From positions 333,915 through 397,914 of the forward strand of contig NZ_BMZI01000003.1 in assembly GCF_014652715.1 (NCBI RefSeq): DNA of 64,000 nucleotides, read 5' to 3'. This DNA is from Salinicola rhizosphaerae (lineage in GTDB: Bacteria; Pseudomonadota; Gammaproteobacteria; Pseudomonadales; Halomonadaceae). The notes beneath the pieces were generated by a model. That model ran no database searches, had not been told where the DNA came from, and saw nothing but the letters and a program-made list of their open reading frames with translations. A program made the translations under genes and the position numbers. This document shows, piece after piece, positions 35,025-43,449 of this stretch. Each line of letters begins with the position of its first letter. The stretch's first letter is position 1.

Positions 35025-35127
35025 GCGTGTATCCCCTGACGGATGCACCCATCGAACCAGGTCGAGGTTGCCCGAGAAGCGATTTTCAGGCCCCCGATCT
35101 GGCACAGGGAACGACAGGAGACAATAA

Positions 35128-36078
35128 ATGAGAAACGCAATCACGCTTTCCACCCTACCCGCACTCGCTCTGAGTGCCGGCCTCGCGATGGGCGGTCTCG
35201 GCACGGCGCAAGCCGACGACGAGACGGTCGTCTACGGCGTGCCCGCCTGGCCTGGCATCACGGTCAAGACCGAAATCGCGCGTGAGCTTCTGGCGCCGCT
35301 CGGCTATCAAGGCAAGGCGCAGGAGATCGGCCTGCAGGTGATCTATCAAGGGCTCGACACCGGCGACGTCGACGTCTTCCTTGGCGCCTGGCTACCGGCC
35401 CAGAATCCGATGCTCGAACCGCTGGAGAGCGATGGCAGCATCACGCGTCTCGCCACTAACGTGACCGGCGCGCAGATGACACTGGCGGTACCGGACTACG
35501 TCTACGACGAGGGCATCACGTCTTTCGCCGATCTCGATGCGCATCGCGATGAGTTCAACGGTGAAATCTACGGTTTCGGCGCAGGCTCCGCTGCGAGCGA
35601 AATTCTCAACAAGGCGATCGCCGATGACGCCTGGGGTCTCGGCGACTGGACCCTGGTGGATACCAGCACCGTCGGCATGCTGAGCGCGGCCAAGAGCCAT
35701 ATCGCCAATCACGAGCCCATCGCCTGGGTTGGCTGGAAACCGCACTGGATGAACCTCGCACTGCCGATGCGCTATCTGAGCGATTCCAAGAATCTGTTCG
35801 GTGAAGGCAACGGTGCCAGCGACGTGCGTACGCTGATGGCGAGCGACTACGCCGACGCTCACCCCAACCTGGTGACGTTCTTCAACCAGTTTTCGTTCAC
35901 CTCCGAGGAGCAGAGCTGGATGATCCAGCAGTACGGTCAGGAGGAGAAGCCGGTCGAGGAAGTCGCCAAGGCGTGGATCGCCCAGCATCCGGATCGGGTC
36001 GAGAAGATGCTCGATGGCGTGACCACGGCCGACGGCCAGCCCGCCTGGGAGACGGTGAAGTCGGCTCTGTCGCTCTGA
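35128..36078 (+). CDS. Betaine/carnitine-type ABC substrate-binding protein
   Basis: Periplasmic binding protein of 316 residues in the ProX/OpuAC family for quaternary ammonium compounds. The signal peptide reads LSTLPALALSAGLAMGGLGTAQA. The mature protein has VYGVPAWPGITVKTEIA, DVDVFLGAWLPAQNPM and WVGWKPHWMNLALPMRYL; Trp residues typically build the trimethylammonium cage. AGGAG precedes the ATG. No permease or ATPase gene is adjacent, so it must share a transporter encoded elsewhere. With the hydroxylase gene it suggests carnitine or gamma-butyrobetaine use. Confidence 0.9.
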   Translation: MRNAITLSTLPALALSAGLAMGGLGTAQADDETVVYGVPAWPGITVKTEIARELLAPLGYQGKAQEIGLQVIYQGLDTGDVDVFLGAWLPAQNPMLEPLESDGSITRLATNVTGAQMTLAVPDYVYDEGITSFADLDAHRDEFNGEIYGFGAGSAASEILNKAIADDAWGLGDWTLVDTSTVGMLSAAKSHIANHEPIAWVGWKPHWMNLALPMRYLSDSKNLFGEGNGASDVRTLMASDYADAHPNLVTFFNQFSFTSEEQSWMIQQYGQEEKPVEEVAKAWIAQHPDRVEKMLDGVTTADGQPAWETVKSALSL

Positions 36079-36206
36079 CGCGATATTTTGCCTGACGAGA
36101 TAATCCGAAGGGAGTTCGCCGTGAGCGTCTCGGCGCCGCATGCCGGGTCGCTCGCGGGTAGCAAAGATTCGTTACATTTTTGTGCCGAATTTCTTGCTCT
36201 TTCCGG

Positions 36207-36233
36207 GAACTCGTGGCGTCGGCCGCACTCTGA
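36207..36233 (+). promoter_or_regulatory. Sigma-E/AlgU-like promoter, copy 1
   Basis: GAACTC at 36207-36212 (preceded by GG) and TCTGA at 36229-36233 are separated by 16 bases. This fits the RpoE/AlgU consensus GAACTT-N16/17-TCTGA. It lies directly before the first small RNA candidate. Confidence 0.65.
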
Positions 36234-36237
36234 GTCA

Positions 36238-36292
36238 GTGTTCCCTTGAATGATCCCTTACTTGCCCACCATCCCCTGGTGGGCATTTTTTT
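36238..36292 (+). ncRNA. Candidate small RNA, tandem copy 1
   Basis: Predicted transcript of about 55 nt. The single-stranded 5' part is GTTCCCTTGAATGATCCCTT. A terminator hairpin follows: GCCCACCA, loop TCCCC, TGGTGGGC, then seven T. Its second copy at 36460-36514 is identical except for two positions, both at the edge of the hairpin. The promoter spacer in front differs between copies, while the -35, the -10 and the transcript are kept, which argues for function. A C-rich unpaired 5' end could pair with purine-rich ribosome binding sites. Known sigma-E small RNAs (RybB, MicA) act this way on porin mRNAs. No known RNA family recognised. Confidence 0.6.
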
Positions 36293-36428
36293 GCCTGCCA
36301 TTCCTGTTACTGCAACTCCTGTTGCCCGATGTTCCCGTTGGCCGCCTTTCGTGCCGACGGCGGCGCCCAGCCCCGTTGCTGCACCATCAGAAACCCGACA
36401 TCAGAAAGCATTTTTTTGACGCCCCCGG

Positions 36429-36455
36429 GAACTTGTTCGGACTCGCGCACTCAGA
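36429..36455 (+). promoter_or_regulatory. Sigma-E/AlgU-like promoter, copy 2
   Basis: GAACTT at 36429-36434, a perfect -35 match and again preceded by GG, is followed after 16 bases by TCAGA at 36451-36455. The spacer sequence is unlike that of copy 1. Confidence 0.65.
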
Positions 36456-36459
36456 GTTA

Positions 36460-36514
36460 GTGTTCCCTTGAATGATCCCTTACCTGCCCACCATCCCCTG
36501 GTGGGCGTTTTTTT
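36460..36514 (+). ncRNA. Candidate small RNA, tandem copy 2
   Basis: Second unit, 222 bases after the first and in the same orientation. The 5' segment and hairpin are the same, with changes T to C before the stem and A to G after it; the closing base pair stays U-A or U-G. It ends in seven T at 36508-36514. Tandem near-identical small RNAs with separate promoters recall PrrF1/PrrF2 of Pseudomonas in layout, not in sequence. Confidence 0.6.
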
Positions 36515-36562
36515 GGGGCCTGCCATCCCTGGCGACCATCCCGCGGGCCGCCTTCGGCGTCA

Positions 36563-36583
36563 AAAACCGCTCCCGGCGGTTTT
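36563..36583. terminator. Bidirectional terminator between small RNAs and LysR gene
   Basis: AAAACCGC and GCGGTTTT form a perfect eight-base stem over TCCCG. With A on one side and T on the other, it can stop transcription from both directions. It lies between the second small RNA and the convergent LysR gene. Confidence 0.7.
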
Positions 36584-36626
36584 GATCTGGGTCTTCGTCC
36601 GTAAATAGCGGCGTGACACGCCGTGC

Positions 36627-37553
36627 TCAAGGCAGTGGCGGCACCCGCCCCGCCATCTCCGTTGTCATGAATGTCACGAAGCGATTCACTCGCAGGCTGT
36701 CACGCGCGCGTTCATGGTAAAGCAGATGAAAGTCCGCCCGGATGCCGCGCCACCGGGGCAACAGCTCGACCAGTTCGCCATTCGCCAGAGACTCATGCAC
36801 ATCCCACCAAGAGCGCAGCAGAACGCCGTGCCCCTCGAGCGCCATTCGGGTCATCGCCTCGGCATCGTTGCTGGCCAGGCGCCCCTGCACACGGACCGAT
36901 CGACGTTGACGCGAGTCGTCGGCGGCCTCGAAACGCCACAGTGAATAGTCGGTATCGTTCTCGCGCACGATCAGGCAATCGTGTCGAGCGAGGTCCTCAG
37001 GCGTCTCCAGTGCCGGCGCGGTCTCGAGATAATCAGACGAAGCGCAGAGTACGCGACGATTGGCGAGTAGATGCCTTGCGACCCAGCGCGCGGGCGGCGG
37101 CTCGCCGACACGCACCTGAACGTCGTATCGGCGATCGTCCAGCGCGGCGGGAAAGCCGCTGAGATCGAGCAGGATCTCCAACTGCGGGTGCCGAGCGGCG
37201 AATCGAGAGATCAGCGGCGCGACGTGGCGTCGTCCGAACCCGAAGGTCGCGTTGATACGCAGTCTGCCGGTCAGTGAGTCACCGCTGGCACGCAGCGAAC
37301 TCTCCAGCTCGCCGAGATCGTCGAGCAGCCGGGTGCCCTGCGAAAGGTAACGTTCACCTTCGGCTGTCAGCGTGAACCGCCGCGTCGTCCGCGTCGCCAA
37401 AGAAACGCCGAGACGAGCCTCCAACTGCTGCAGACGTTTACTGACGGCCGAGAGCGATAACCCGAGTTCGCGCGCTGCGCCCGTCAGGCTACCGCCCCTG
37501 GCGATGTGCTGAAAAAAGGCCAAGTCATCGAGTGGCGTCACGAGATTATCCAC
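36627..37553 (-). CDS. LysR family transcriptional regulator
   Basis: A 308-residue LysR regulator. LDDLAFFQHIARGGSLTGAARELGLSLSAVSKRLQQLEARLGVSLATRTTRRF is its DNA-binding part. SLTGRLRINATFGFGRRHVAPLISRF opens the effector domain, similar to the DmlR/TtuA group. It is divergent from the hydrolase-tartrate/malate dehydrogenase pair, and DmlR-type proteins commonly control such dehydrogenases, so it probably regulates them. Confidence 0.9.
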   Translation of the reverse strand: MDNLVTPLDDLAFFQHIARGGSLTGAARELGLSLSAVSKRLQQLEARLGVSLATRTTRRFTLTAEGERYLSQGTRLLDDLGELESSLRASGDSLTGRLRINATFGFGRRHVAPLISRFAARHPQLEILLDLSGFPAALDDRRYDVQVRVGEPPPARWVARHLLANRRVLCASSDYLETAPALETPEDLARHDCLIVRENDTDYSLWRFEAADDSRQRRSVRVQGRLASNDAEAMTRMALEGHGVLLRSWWDVHESLANGELVELLPRWRGIRADFHLLYHERARDSLRVNRFVTFMTTEMAGRVPPLP

Positions 37554-37750
37554 TTCTCTTCAATAATCGATTGAATGCTAGCGTGATTATCTCTCGACAA
37601 ACAGGGACTAGACTCTAACTTCCGTCTTCGAAAATCGGTCTTTGCAGTCTAATATTCGAAGTTCGGCGCCCGAAATTCGCCTACCGAGTTCGATCGCCAG
37701 GCTTCGGTACTCGATAGTTCATTCCGAGAAACGAGCTGAAAAACGCCTCC

Positions 37751-38632
37751 ATGTTCGAAACCTTCCAATCCTTCGATATCGATGCGGGCGACAATGTCTC
37801 GATCCATGGCGTCGTCGGTGGCAACGGGCCGCCACTGCTGCTGTTGCATGGCCACCCGCAAACCCACGTCATCTGGCATCGGCTAGCACCGCGGCTGGCA
37901 GAGCGATTCACCGTCATCGCGACGGACCTGCGAGGCTACGGCGACTCGGCCAAGCCCGCCGGGGACGCCGAGCACCTCGCCTACAGCAAACGCACGATGG
38001 CACGGGATCAGGTCCGCGTCATGCAGGCGCTCGGTTTCGCGTCCTTCTTTCTTTGCGGCCATGACCGCGGCGGCCGGGTCTCGCATCGCCTTGCACTCGA
38101 CCACCCGGATTGCGTGAAGAAGCTGATGACGCTGGACATCGCCCCGACACTCGCCATGTACGAGGGCACTGATCTTGCTTTTGCGACCGCCTATTGGCAC
38201 TGGTTCTTTCTGATTCAACCGACACCGTTGCCGGAATCCTGGATAGAAGCGGCGCCTGGCGACTATGTCACTCGAATCATGGGCGGACGCCACGCCGGGC
38301 TTGCCCCTTTCGATCCGGCGGCCATCGCCGAGTATCAGCGCTGCTTGGCGCTTCCCGGGGCTGCTCGCGGGCTTTGCGAGGATTACCGCGCGTCGCGCAC
38401 CATCGATCTCGAACACGATCGTGCCGATCGCGATGCCGGCCGTCACCTGCGCGTGCCTCTCGCAGCACTATGGGGCGAATTTGGCACCATCGAGCGCAGC
38501 TTCGATACGCTGGCCGAGTGGCGCGCGGTCTCGAACGCCAGCGTGGAAGGCTCCGCCATCCCATGTGGCCATTATCTCCCCGAGGAAGCGCCCGACGCGG
38601 TCTTCCAGCATCTGATCGACTTCATGAGGTAA
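37751..38632 (+). CDS. Alpha/beta hydrolase, haloacetate dehalogenase-like
   Basis: A 293-residue alpha/beta hydrolase close to the fluoroacetate/haloacetate dehalogenase family. The oxyanion region is LLLLHGHPQTHVIWH, the nucleophile is Asp in CGHDRGGRVSHRLALDHP, and the catalytic His is in IPCGHYLPEEAPD. The Arg pair of fluoroacetate dehalogenase, HDRGGR, is present. The substrate is unproven. It ends seven bases before the dehydrogenase gene, so the two are cotranscribed. Confidence 0.85.
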   Translation: MFETFQSFDIDAGDNVSIHGVVGGNGPPLLLLHGHPQTHVIWHRLAPRLAERFTVIATDLRGYGDSAKPAGDAEHLAYSKRTMARDQVRVMQALGFASFFLCGHDRGGRVSHRLALDHPDCVKKLMTLDIAPTLAMYEGTDLAFATAYWHWFFLIQPTPLPESWIEAAPGDYVTRIMGGRHAGLAPFDPAAIAEYQRCLALPGAARGLCEDYRASRTIDLEHDRADRDAGRHLRVPLAALWGEFGTIERSFDTLAEWRAVSNASVEGSAIPCGHYLPEEAPDAVFQHLIDFMR

Positions 38633-38639
38633 GCGCACC

Positions 38640-39722
38640 ATGACACAGCAGAAGACACACAGAATCGCGGTCATCGCCGGTGACGGTATCGGTACCGAAG
38701 TCGTTCCCGAGGGGCTTCGCGTGCTGAAGGCCGCCGCCGAGCGCTTCGAACTTTCGCTCAAGTTCGAATCGTTCGAATTCGGCAGTTGCGACTACTATCT
38801 CGAGCACGGCAAAATGTTGCCGGATAACTGGTTTGAGACCCTCTCGAGCTTCGACGCGCTCTTCTATGGTGCGGTCGGCTGGCCGGAAAAGGTGCCCGAC
38901 CACGTTTCCCTGTGGGGATCGCTCTTGCAGTTCCGACGCCACTTCGATCAGTACGTGAACCTGCGCCCGTGCCGACTAATGCCGGGAATCCAGAGCCCGC
39001 TGGCGAATCGCAAGCCGGGGGAGATCGACTTCTACGTCGTTCGCGAAAACACCGAGGGCGAATACTCGAGCATCGGGGGCAAGATCTTCGAAGGCACCGA
39101 GCGCGAAACGGTCATGCAGGAGACGGTCATGACGCGAACCGGCGTCGATCGGGTGCTGAAATACGCCTTCGACCTGGCGCAGACACGCCCGCGGCGGAAG
39201 CTGACCTCGGCAACCAAGTCCAACGGTATCTCGATCACGATGCCCTACTGGGACGAACGCGTGAAGGCGATGGCCAGCCGTTACCCGGACGTTGCCGTGG
39301 ACCAATTCCATATCGATATCCTCACGGCCAATTTCGTGCTGCATCCGGACTGGTTCGACGTCGTCGTCGCCAGCAACCTGTTCGGCGACATCCTCTCCGA
39401 CCTCGGCCCTGCCTGCACCGGCACGATCGGCATTGCGCCCTCGGCCAACATCAACCCCGAAGGCAAGTTCCCGAGTCTGTTCGAACCCGTGCACGGCAGC
39501 GCCCCGGACATCGCCGGCAAAGGCATCGCCAACCCCATCGGTCAGATCTGGTGCGGCGCCATGATGCTGGAACACCTTGGCCACCCCGACGCTGGCGCGG
39601 CAATCGTCAGCGCGATCGAAAGCGTGCTGGGCAGCGATGACAGATCGGCTCTGACACCGGATCTCAAAGGAGATGGAACGACCGAGAGCCTCGGCAAGGC
39701 GATAGCCGAGGCGTTGGGTTGA
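38640..39722 (+). CDS. Tartrate/D-malate dehydrogenase
   Basis: NAD-dependent beta-hydroxyacid oxidative decarboxylase of 360 residues in the isopropylmalate dehydrogenase superfamily. IAVIAGDGIGTEVVPEGLRVL opens the protein. VRENTEGEYSSIGG and SNLFGDILSDLGP are the substrate and metal regions, and EPVHGSAPDIAGKGIANP is the cofactor loop. The pattern is that of TtuC/DmlA enzymes, not LeuB. It lies downstream of the hydrolase and divergent from a DmlR-like LysR gene. Confidence 0.9.
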   Translation: MTQQKTHRIAVIAGDGIGTEVVPEGLRVLKAAAERFELSLKFESFEFGSCDYYLEHGKMLPDNWFETLSSFDALFYGAVGWPEKVPDHVSLWGSLLQFRRHFDQYVNLRPCRLMPGIQSPLANRKPGEIDFYVVRENTEGEYSSIGGKIFEGTERETVMQETVMTRTGVDRVLKYAFDLAQTRPRRKLTSATKSNGISITMPYWDERVKAMASRYPDVAVDQFHIDILTANFVLHPDWFDVVVASNLFGDILSDLGPACTGTIGIAPSANINPEGKFPSLFEPVHGSAPDIAGKGIANPIGQIWCGAMMLEHLGHPDAGAAIVSAIESVLGSDDRSALTPDLKGDGTTESLGKAIAEALG

Positions 39723-39805
39723 GTTTGGGGTGGGTTAGATCAGCCTCATCAGGCACGCTGCGGCAACCGTCATGACAGCGAACATTAATGATGCTCGCTA
39801 TCATT

Positions 39806-40585
39806 TCAAGATACGAGGAGATTGGTGCGGTCTCTGGTATCCCCTGTACGACTCAAACCACTCTCGAATTGGCGGTGCAGGGATTGTCGAATGATCGTGT
39901 AAAAGCGCCTCAGCTCCGGCCTGAGCTTCTCAACCGCCTGGAGCTGATCGATGTAGTAGGCAGCGCGAATCCCATTGAACTGCTGATTATTACCCACCTT
40001 TTTAAACGACAACCCAAACCGGCCCAGCAGTCTCGCCAGTCGTGGCTCCATCAATGCAAACGCGTGCTGCCGTTGGATAAGCCCGATCATGGCGGTTGAC
40101 GAGAGATAGACGGCGACTCCCAAGAGAGAAGCGACTTCATAATCGCGGGAAGTCGAAGGGAAATCATGACTCGAAGCTGACTCAGTAACGTCACGACGCC
40201 GGTATCGCCCTAAGATAGCGGCCCGAGAGACTTCGCAGATTGAATTCCGAGAAAATTGCGCAGGATTGGGTTCTCTGTCCAAAAATTGACCGCGGGCATT
40301 AGCCTCTATTGGCAAGAAAGATGGCATATCCGGGGTGACACCTGTTGGATAAATCACGCGGATACAAGCAACAGGCTCTCGTGTAAGACGGTGACGAACG
40401 AGACAGTGGAGGGACATATTATCGAACTCGTCGTATTCCAGCCCCGCGTCTGGATTGCCAGGCATCGCGTGCCCAAATTCTCGCGTATAGACTTCGTATC
40501 GTAAGCCATAAACGCTGTGCTTATCGGCCGGGTCGGTAGCGAGTACGAATTCAAAAATCTCGTGAAACTGCTCGTACAAAGTCAT
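39806..40585 (-). CDS. PEP-CTERM/exosortase-type GNAT acyltransferase
   Basis: A 259-residue protein of the GNAT-like, LuxI-related acyltransferase group that accompanies exosortase systems (TIGR03694-type). Marks are FEFVLATDPADKHSVYGLRYEVYTREFG, VRHRLTREPVACIRVIYP, CEVSRAAILGRYRRR and the long C-terminal helix region. No exosortase or PEP-CTERM substrate is in the window. It is the last gene of the AT-richer operon that begins with the PstS-like protein at 45064. The product might be an acylated small molecule, but this is an inference from the fold. Confidence 0.75.
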   Translation of the reverse strand: MTLYEQFHEIFEFVLATDPADKHSVYGLRYEVYTREFGHAMPGNPDAGLEYDEFDNMSLHCLVRHRLTREPVACIRVIYPTGVTPDMPSFLPIEANARGQFLDREPNPAQFSRNSICEVSRAAILGRYRRRDVTESASSHDFPSTSRDYEVASLLGVAVYLSSTAMIGLIQRQHAFALMEPRLARLLGRFGLSFKKVGNNQQFNGIRAAYYIDQLQAVEKLRPELRRFYTIIRQSLHRQFESGLSRTGDTRDRTNLLVS

Positions 40586-40625
40586 TTCTACGCCTTATTG
40601 CCCTGTAGTTGTTAGGTTTTCAACT

Positions 40626-43415
40626 TCATCCACCGATATCAAAGGAAGTGGGTCTACCTAACCAGTACCCCTGCATGTAGTCGACACCTGATTCTCGCAA
40701 CATGTCCACGATTTCTGGGCGATCGACAAATTCAGCGACCGTCTTTTTGCCAAACCCTCTAGCGATCTCGACCACCGCTTTGACAATCACCTGGCTGCGT
40801 CGACTATCTGGAAGATCCTGGACGAAAGAACCATCGATTTTGATATAATCTGCCGGAAGTTGATCCAGATAGTAAAAACTACTGAAGCCAACACCAAAAT
40901 CATCGAGTGCAACCGAACATCCCATATCCCGCACTTCCTGAAGAATACACCGTGCAGTTGAAAAATCCGTGACAGCTGCAGTCTCTGTCACCTCTACAAT
41001 GAGCTGAGAGGGAGAAACCCGGTGCTCAATTAGCCCATCCTTCAAGAAGCGCGTCAGCGTCTCATCGCGTAGCGACTGCGCCGATAGATTGACCGCCAAC
41101 TTGAGAGAGGGATCACGGAGCCTGTTGATGAGCTTCAGAGAGTGGGTTAGCACCCATCGATCGACATCGACAATCAGGCCACTTTTTTCTGCAATTGGAA
41201 TGAACGCGCCTGGAGAGATGATGGAAGACTGCCCCTCGTCATCATCAATCCGCATGCGTAGCAGTATTTCGTAGTGACTGACAGCCGAATCTGTGACCTT
41301 TGCGATAGGCTGATGCCATAACTCGAAGCCTTCATATTTCAACGCATGGCGCAACTTCTCTTCCCAGTAGAGCCTTTCTTGTAGTACATCGCGATCCCTG
41401 CTCGATGCCAGTAAATGCCAACGAGAGGAAACATGTTCCTTCGCTTTGTACATCGCAAAGTCTGCACTGGCCATTAGCTCCTTGGGAGTCGGCCCGTGAT
41501 CAGGATAGAGAGCGATACCTATACTGGCCGCCGTGCGATGTCGCTGTCCATCAACATCTAGACTGATATTTTCCAGCTTCTCCGACATGAGCTTAGCTAA
41601 CCCAACTGCGGCTTCGGCATTGGATCGTTCGAGCAGTACGGCAAACTCATCTCCGCCCAGGCGCGCGAATACGCCTTGGCTACCGAACTCTCGGCGAAGT
41701 GTTTCCGACACCAATTTGAGGAGTTGATCACCTGCCTGATGCCCTCCTAGCTCGTTGACCTCTTTGAAGCGATCCAAATCCATATAGAGCATCGCGCCTC
41801 TGGCACCAGGCAAGACGGCCTGCTGAAGCGCTTTTTCGAAATATCGACGGTTGTAGAGCTCCGTCAATGGATCACGATTGGCAAGCCAAGAGAGTCGCAT
41901 TTCTGCAATTTTTCGATCTGTAATATCAAGCCCTACAGATATCGTAGACTGTCTTTCCCCCGCCCACTCAGTAAGAGCAGTGTGATGCCACACAATGGTT
42001 TTCAATTGCCCATCCTGGGACATCAACTCACTTTCCCTTTGCCCGAAGGATGCCGTAAGCGAATCGGTGCTATTGCCAAGCTTATAGAAAACTTCGCGAA
42101 AAGCTGCCCCTTCGAGCGTATGTTCGTCTTGTCCAACCATCTTACCGGCGTATCGATTCGCCAACTGCACCGTTCCCGTGTCATCGTGAATAACGACCAG
42201 TACCTGCGCAGCGTTCATCAAATTACCGATCAAGTCTCTCTCTTTTCTAAGCTCTAGAACTTGAGACTCCAGCTTCTCCCCTCTTTGATGGACTTCTTCT
42301 TCCAGGCTTTCGAGCTGCGTCGCAAGGCTGAGCGCCGAATCGACCAACACATCGATCTCATCACGCGGTTCTTCTCCTCGCCGTCCGCTTAGCGCGGATC
42401 TCATGCGGGTATAATCCCCAGTAGCCAATCCCGGCAACGCCTCCGTCAAAGCACGAATTCTCTGGACTGGCTTCCACAGTACGAATAACAGGAGTACTTC
42501 CGAGAAGCCCCAACCGGCCAAGGCCACCACAAAAACGGTTCTGGTCGTTGTCTGAATAGAAGAGAGCTGTTTAGACACATTCTCGACCGAGGCAAAATAC
42601 CCTGCCTCTAAGTTTGGCACACTTTTTCCGATAGGAATTAGACTGACTTCAAAGTTTTCTCCATCACGAAAGATACTGACCGGTTTAACCATGATACTTT
42701 CGAGCGAAGCGGCTTTAGCAGCCGACTTAATGATAGGCAGTGTCTTCTCTTTATGAGTGACCGCCAAGGAGTAGGCACCCCAATCAGGAATCCATCGTTC
42801 CTCCTCATCACCAAACGACTTCTTTCTATTATTTAAAATAAGCGCAATATCGTTACCTGAGCTACCCATAAAATAGCTCATCACTTCGATAAGGGAGCGC
42901 GACACCATCACGATACCTGCGTTACTCCCATTCGACAAAATAGGCACGGCGGCGTATTGGCGGCAGACCTGTTGGCAACGCAGAAAATCTCCGGGTTGTT
43001 CATTGGCAATCACATGTGCTAACCAATGAGTATCGGGCGTTGCAGAACTACCCTCCGTCTTATCACCATAGGAGGCTACCGGTCTGCCGTTGAGACCGAT
43101 GATTTTCAGGTCATCGACGCCTGCTTCCAGCTGTATAGTCGGCCACTGATATTTCAGTGACTGGGCCACACCCTCTCGATCTTTCTCTTCCAAGGCCTTG
43201 CTCAGCGATTCAGAGGAGGCAACGATCGATGCCAACTGTTTCAGATCACCTGCAGAACTTCGTAGAGCACTCTCGATCTGGAGACGTTGACTTTGCTGAT
43301 TGGCGGCCTGATGTGAGCTAAACTGCCCCATCAAACTCTCATAACTAATCCATGTGATCGACAGCGCCAACCCCAACAAGATGATGCTGGTAGCAAAAAA
43401 TGCCTGCCACTTCAA
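40626..43415 (-). CDS. Membrane sensor with PAS, GGDEF and EAL domains
   Basis: A 929-residue cyclic di-GMP enzyme. Order: helix at about 6-27; periplasmic sensor of roughly 250 residues; second helix near 290-312; HAMP-like linker and coiled coil; PAS near 395-500; GGDEF with RLGGDEFAVLLERS intact; EAL with the metal and substrate residues ILLRM, NLSAQSL and DDFGVGFSSFYYLDQL. Both catalytic sites look competent, so net synthesis or breakdown cannot be predicted. It lies between the barrel gene and the acyltransferase gene. Confidence 0.92.
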   Translation of the reverse strand: MKWQAFFATSIILLGLALSITWISYESLMGQFSSHQAANQQSQRLQIESALRSSAGDLKQLASIVASSESLSKALEEKDREGVAQSLKYQWPTIQLEAGVDDLKIIGLNGRPVASYGDKTEGSSATPDTHWLAHVIANEQPGDFLRCQQVCRQYAAVPILSNGSNAGIVMVSRSLIEVMSYFMGSSGNDIALILNNRKKSFGDEEERWIPDWGAYSLAVTHKEKTLPIIKSAAKAASLESIMVKPVSIFRDGENFEVSLIPIGKSVPNLEAGYFASVENVSKQLSSIQTTTRTVFVVALAGWGFSEVLLLFVLWKPVQRIRALTEALPGLATGDYTRMRSALSGRRGEEPRDEIDVLVDSALSLATQLESLEEEVHQRGEKLESQVLELRKERDLIGNLMNAAQVLVVIHDDTGTVQLANRYAGKMVGQDEHTLEGAAFREVFYKLGNSTDSLTASFGQRESELMSQDGQLKTIVWHHTALTEWAGERQSTISVGLDITDRKIAEMRLSWLANRDPLTELYNRRYFEKALQQAVLPGARGAMLYMDLDRFKEVNELGGHQAGDQLLKLVSETLRREFGSQGVFARLGGDEFAVLLERSNAEAAVGLAKLMSEKLENISLDVDGQRHRTAASIGIALYPDHGPTPKELMASADFAMYKAKEHVSSRWHLLASSRDRDVLQERLYWEEKLRHALKYEGFELWHQPIAKVTDSAVSHYEILLRMRIDDDEGQSSIISPGAFIPIAEKSGLIVDVDRWVLTHSLKLINRLRDPSLKLAVNLSAQSLRDETLTRFLKDGLIEHRVSPSQLIVEVTETAAVTDFSTARCILQEVRDMGCSVALDDFGVGFSSFYYLDQLPADYIKIDGSFVQDLPDSRRSQVIVKAVVEIARGFGKKTVAEFVDRPEIVDMLRESGVDYMQGYWLGRPTSFDIGG

Positions 43416-43449
43416 GCTGAGGCGATATTTCTATTTTTTCTACTCATAG

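Noticed and set aside
36409..36420. T-run between the two small RNA units as a third terminator
   Set aside because: Seven T are present, but the bases before them form no stem.
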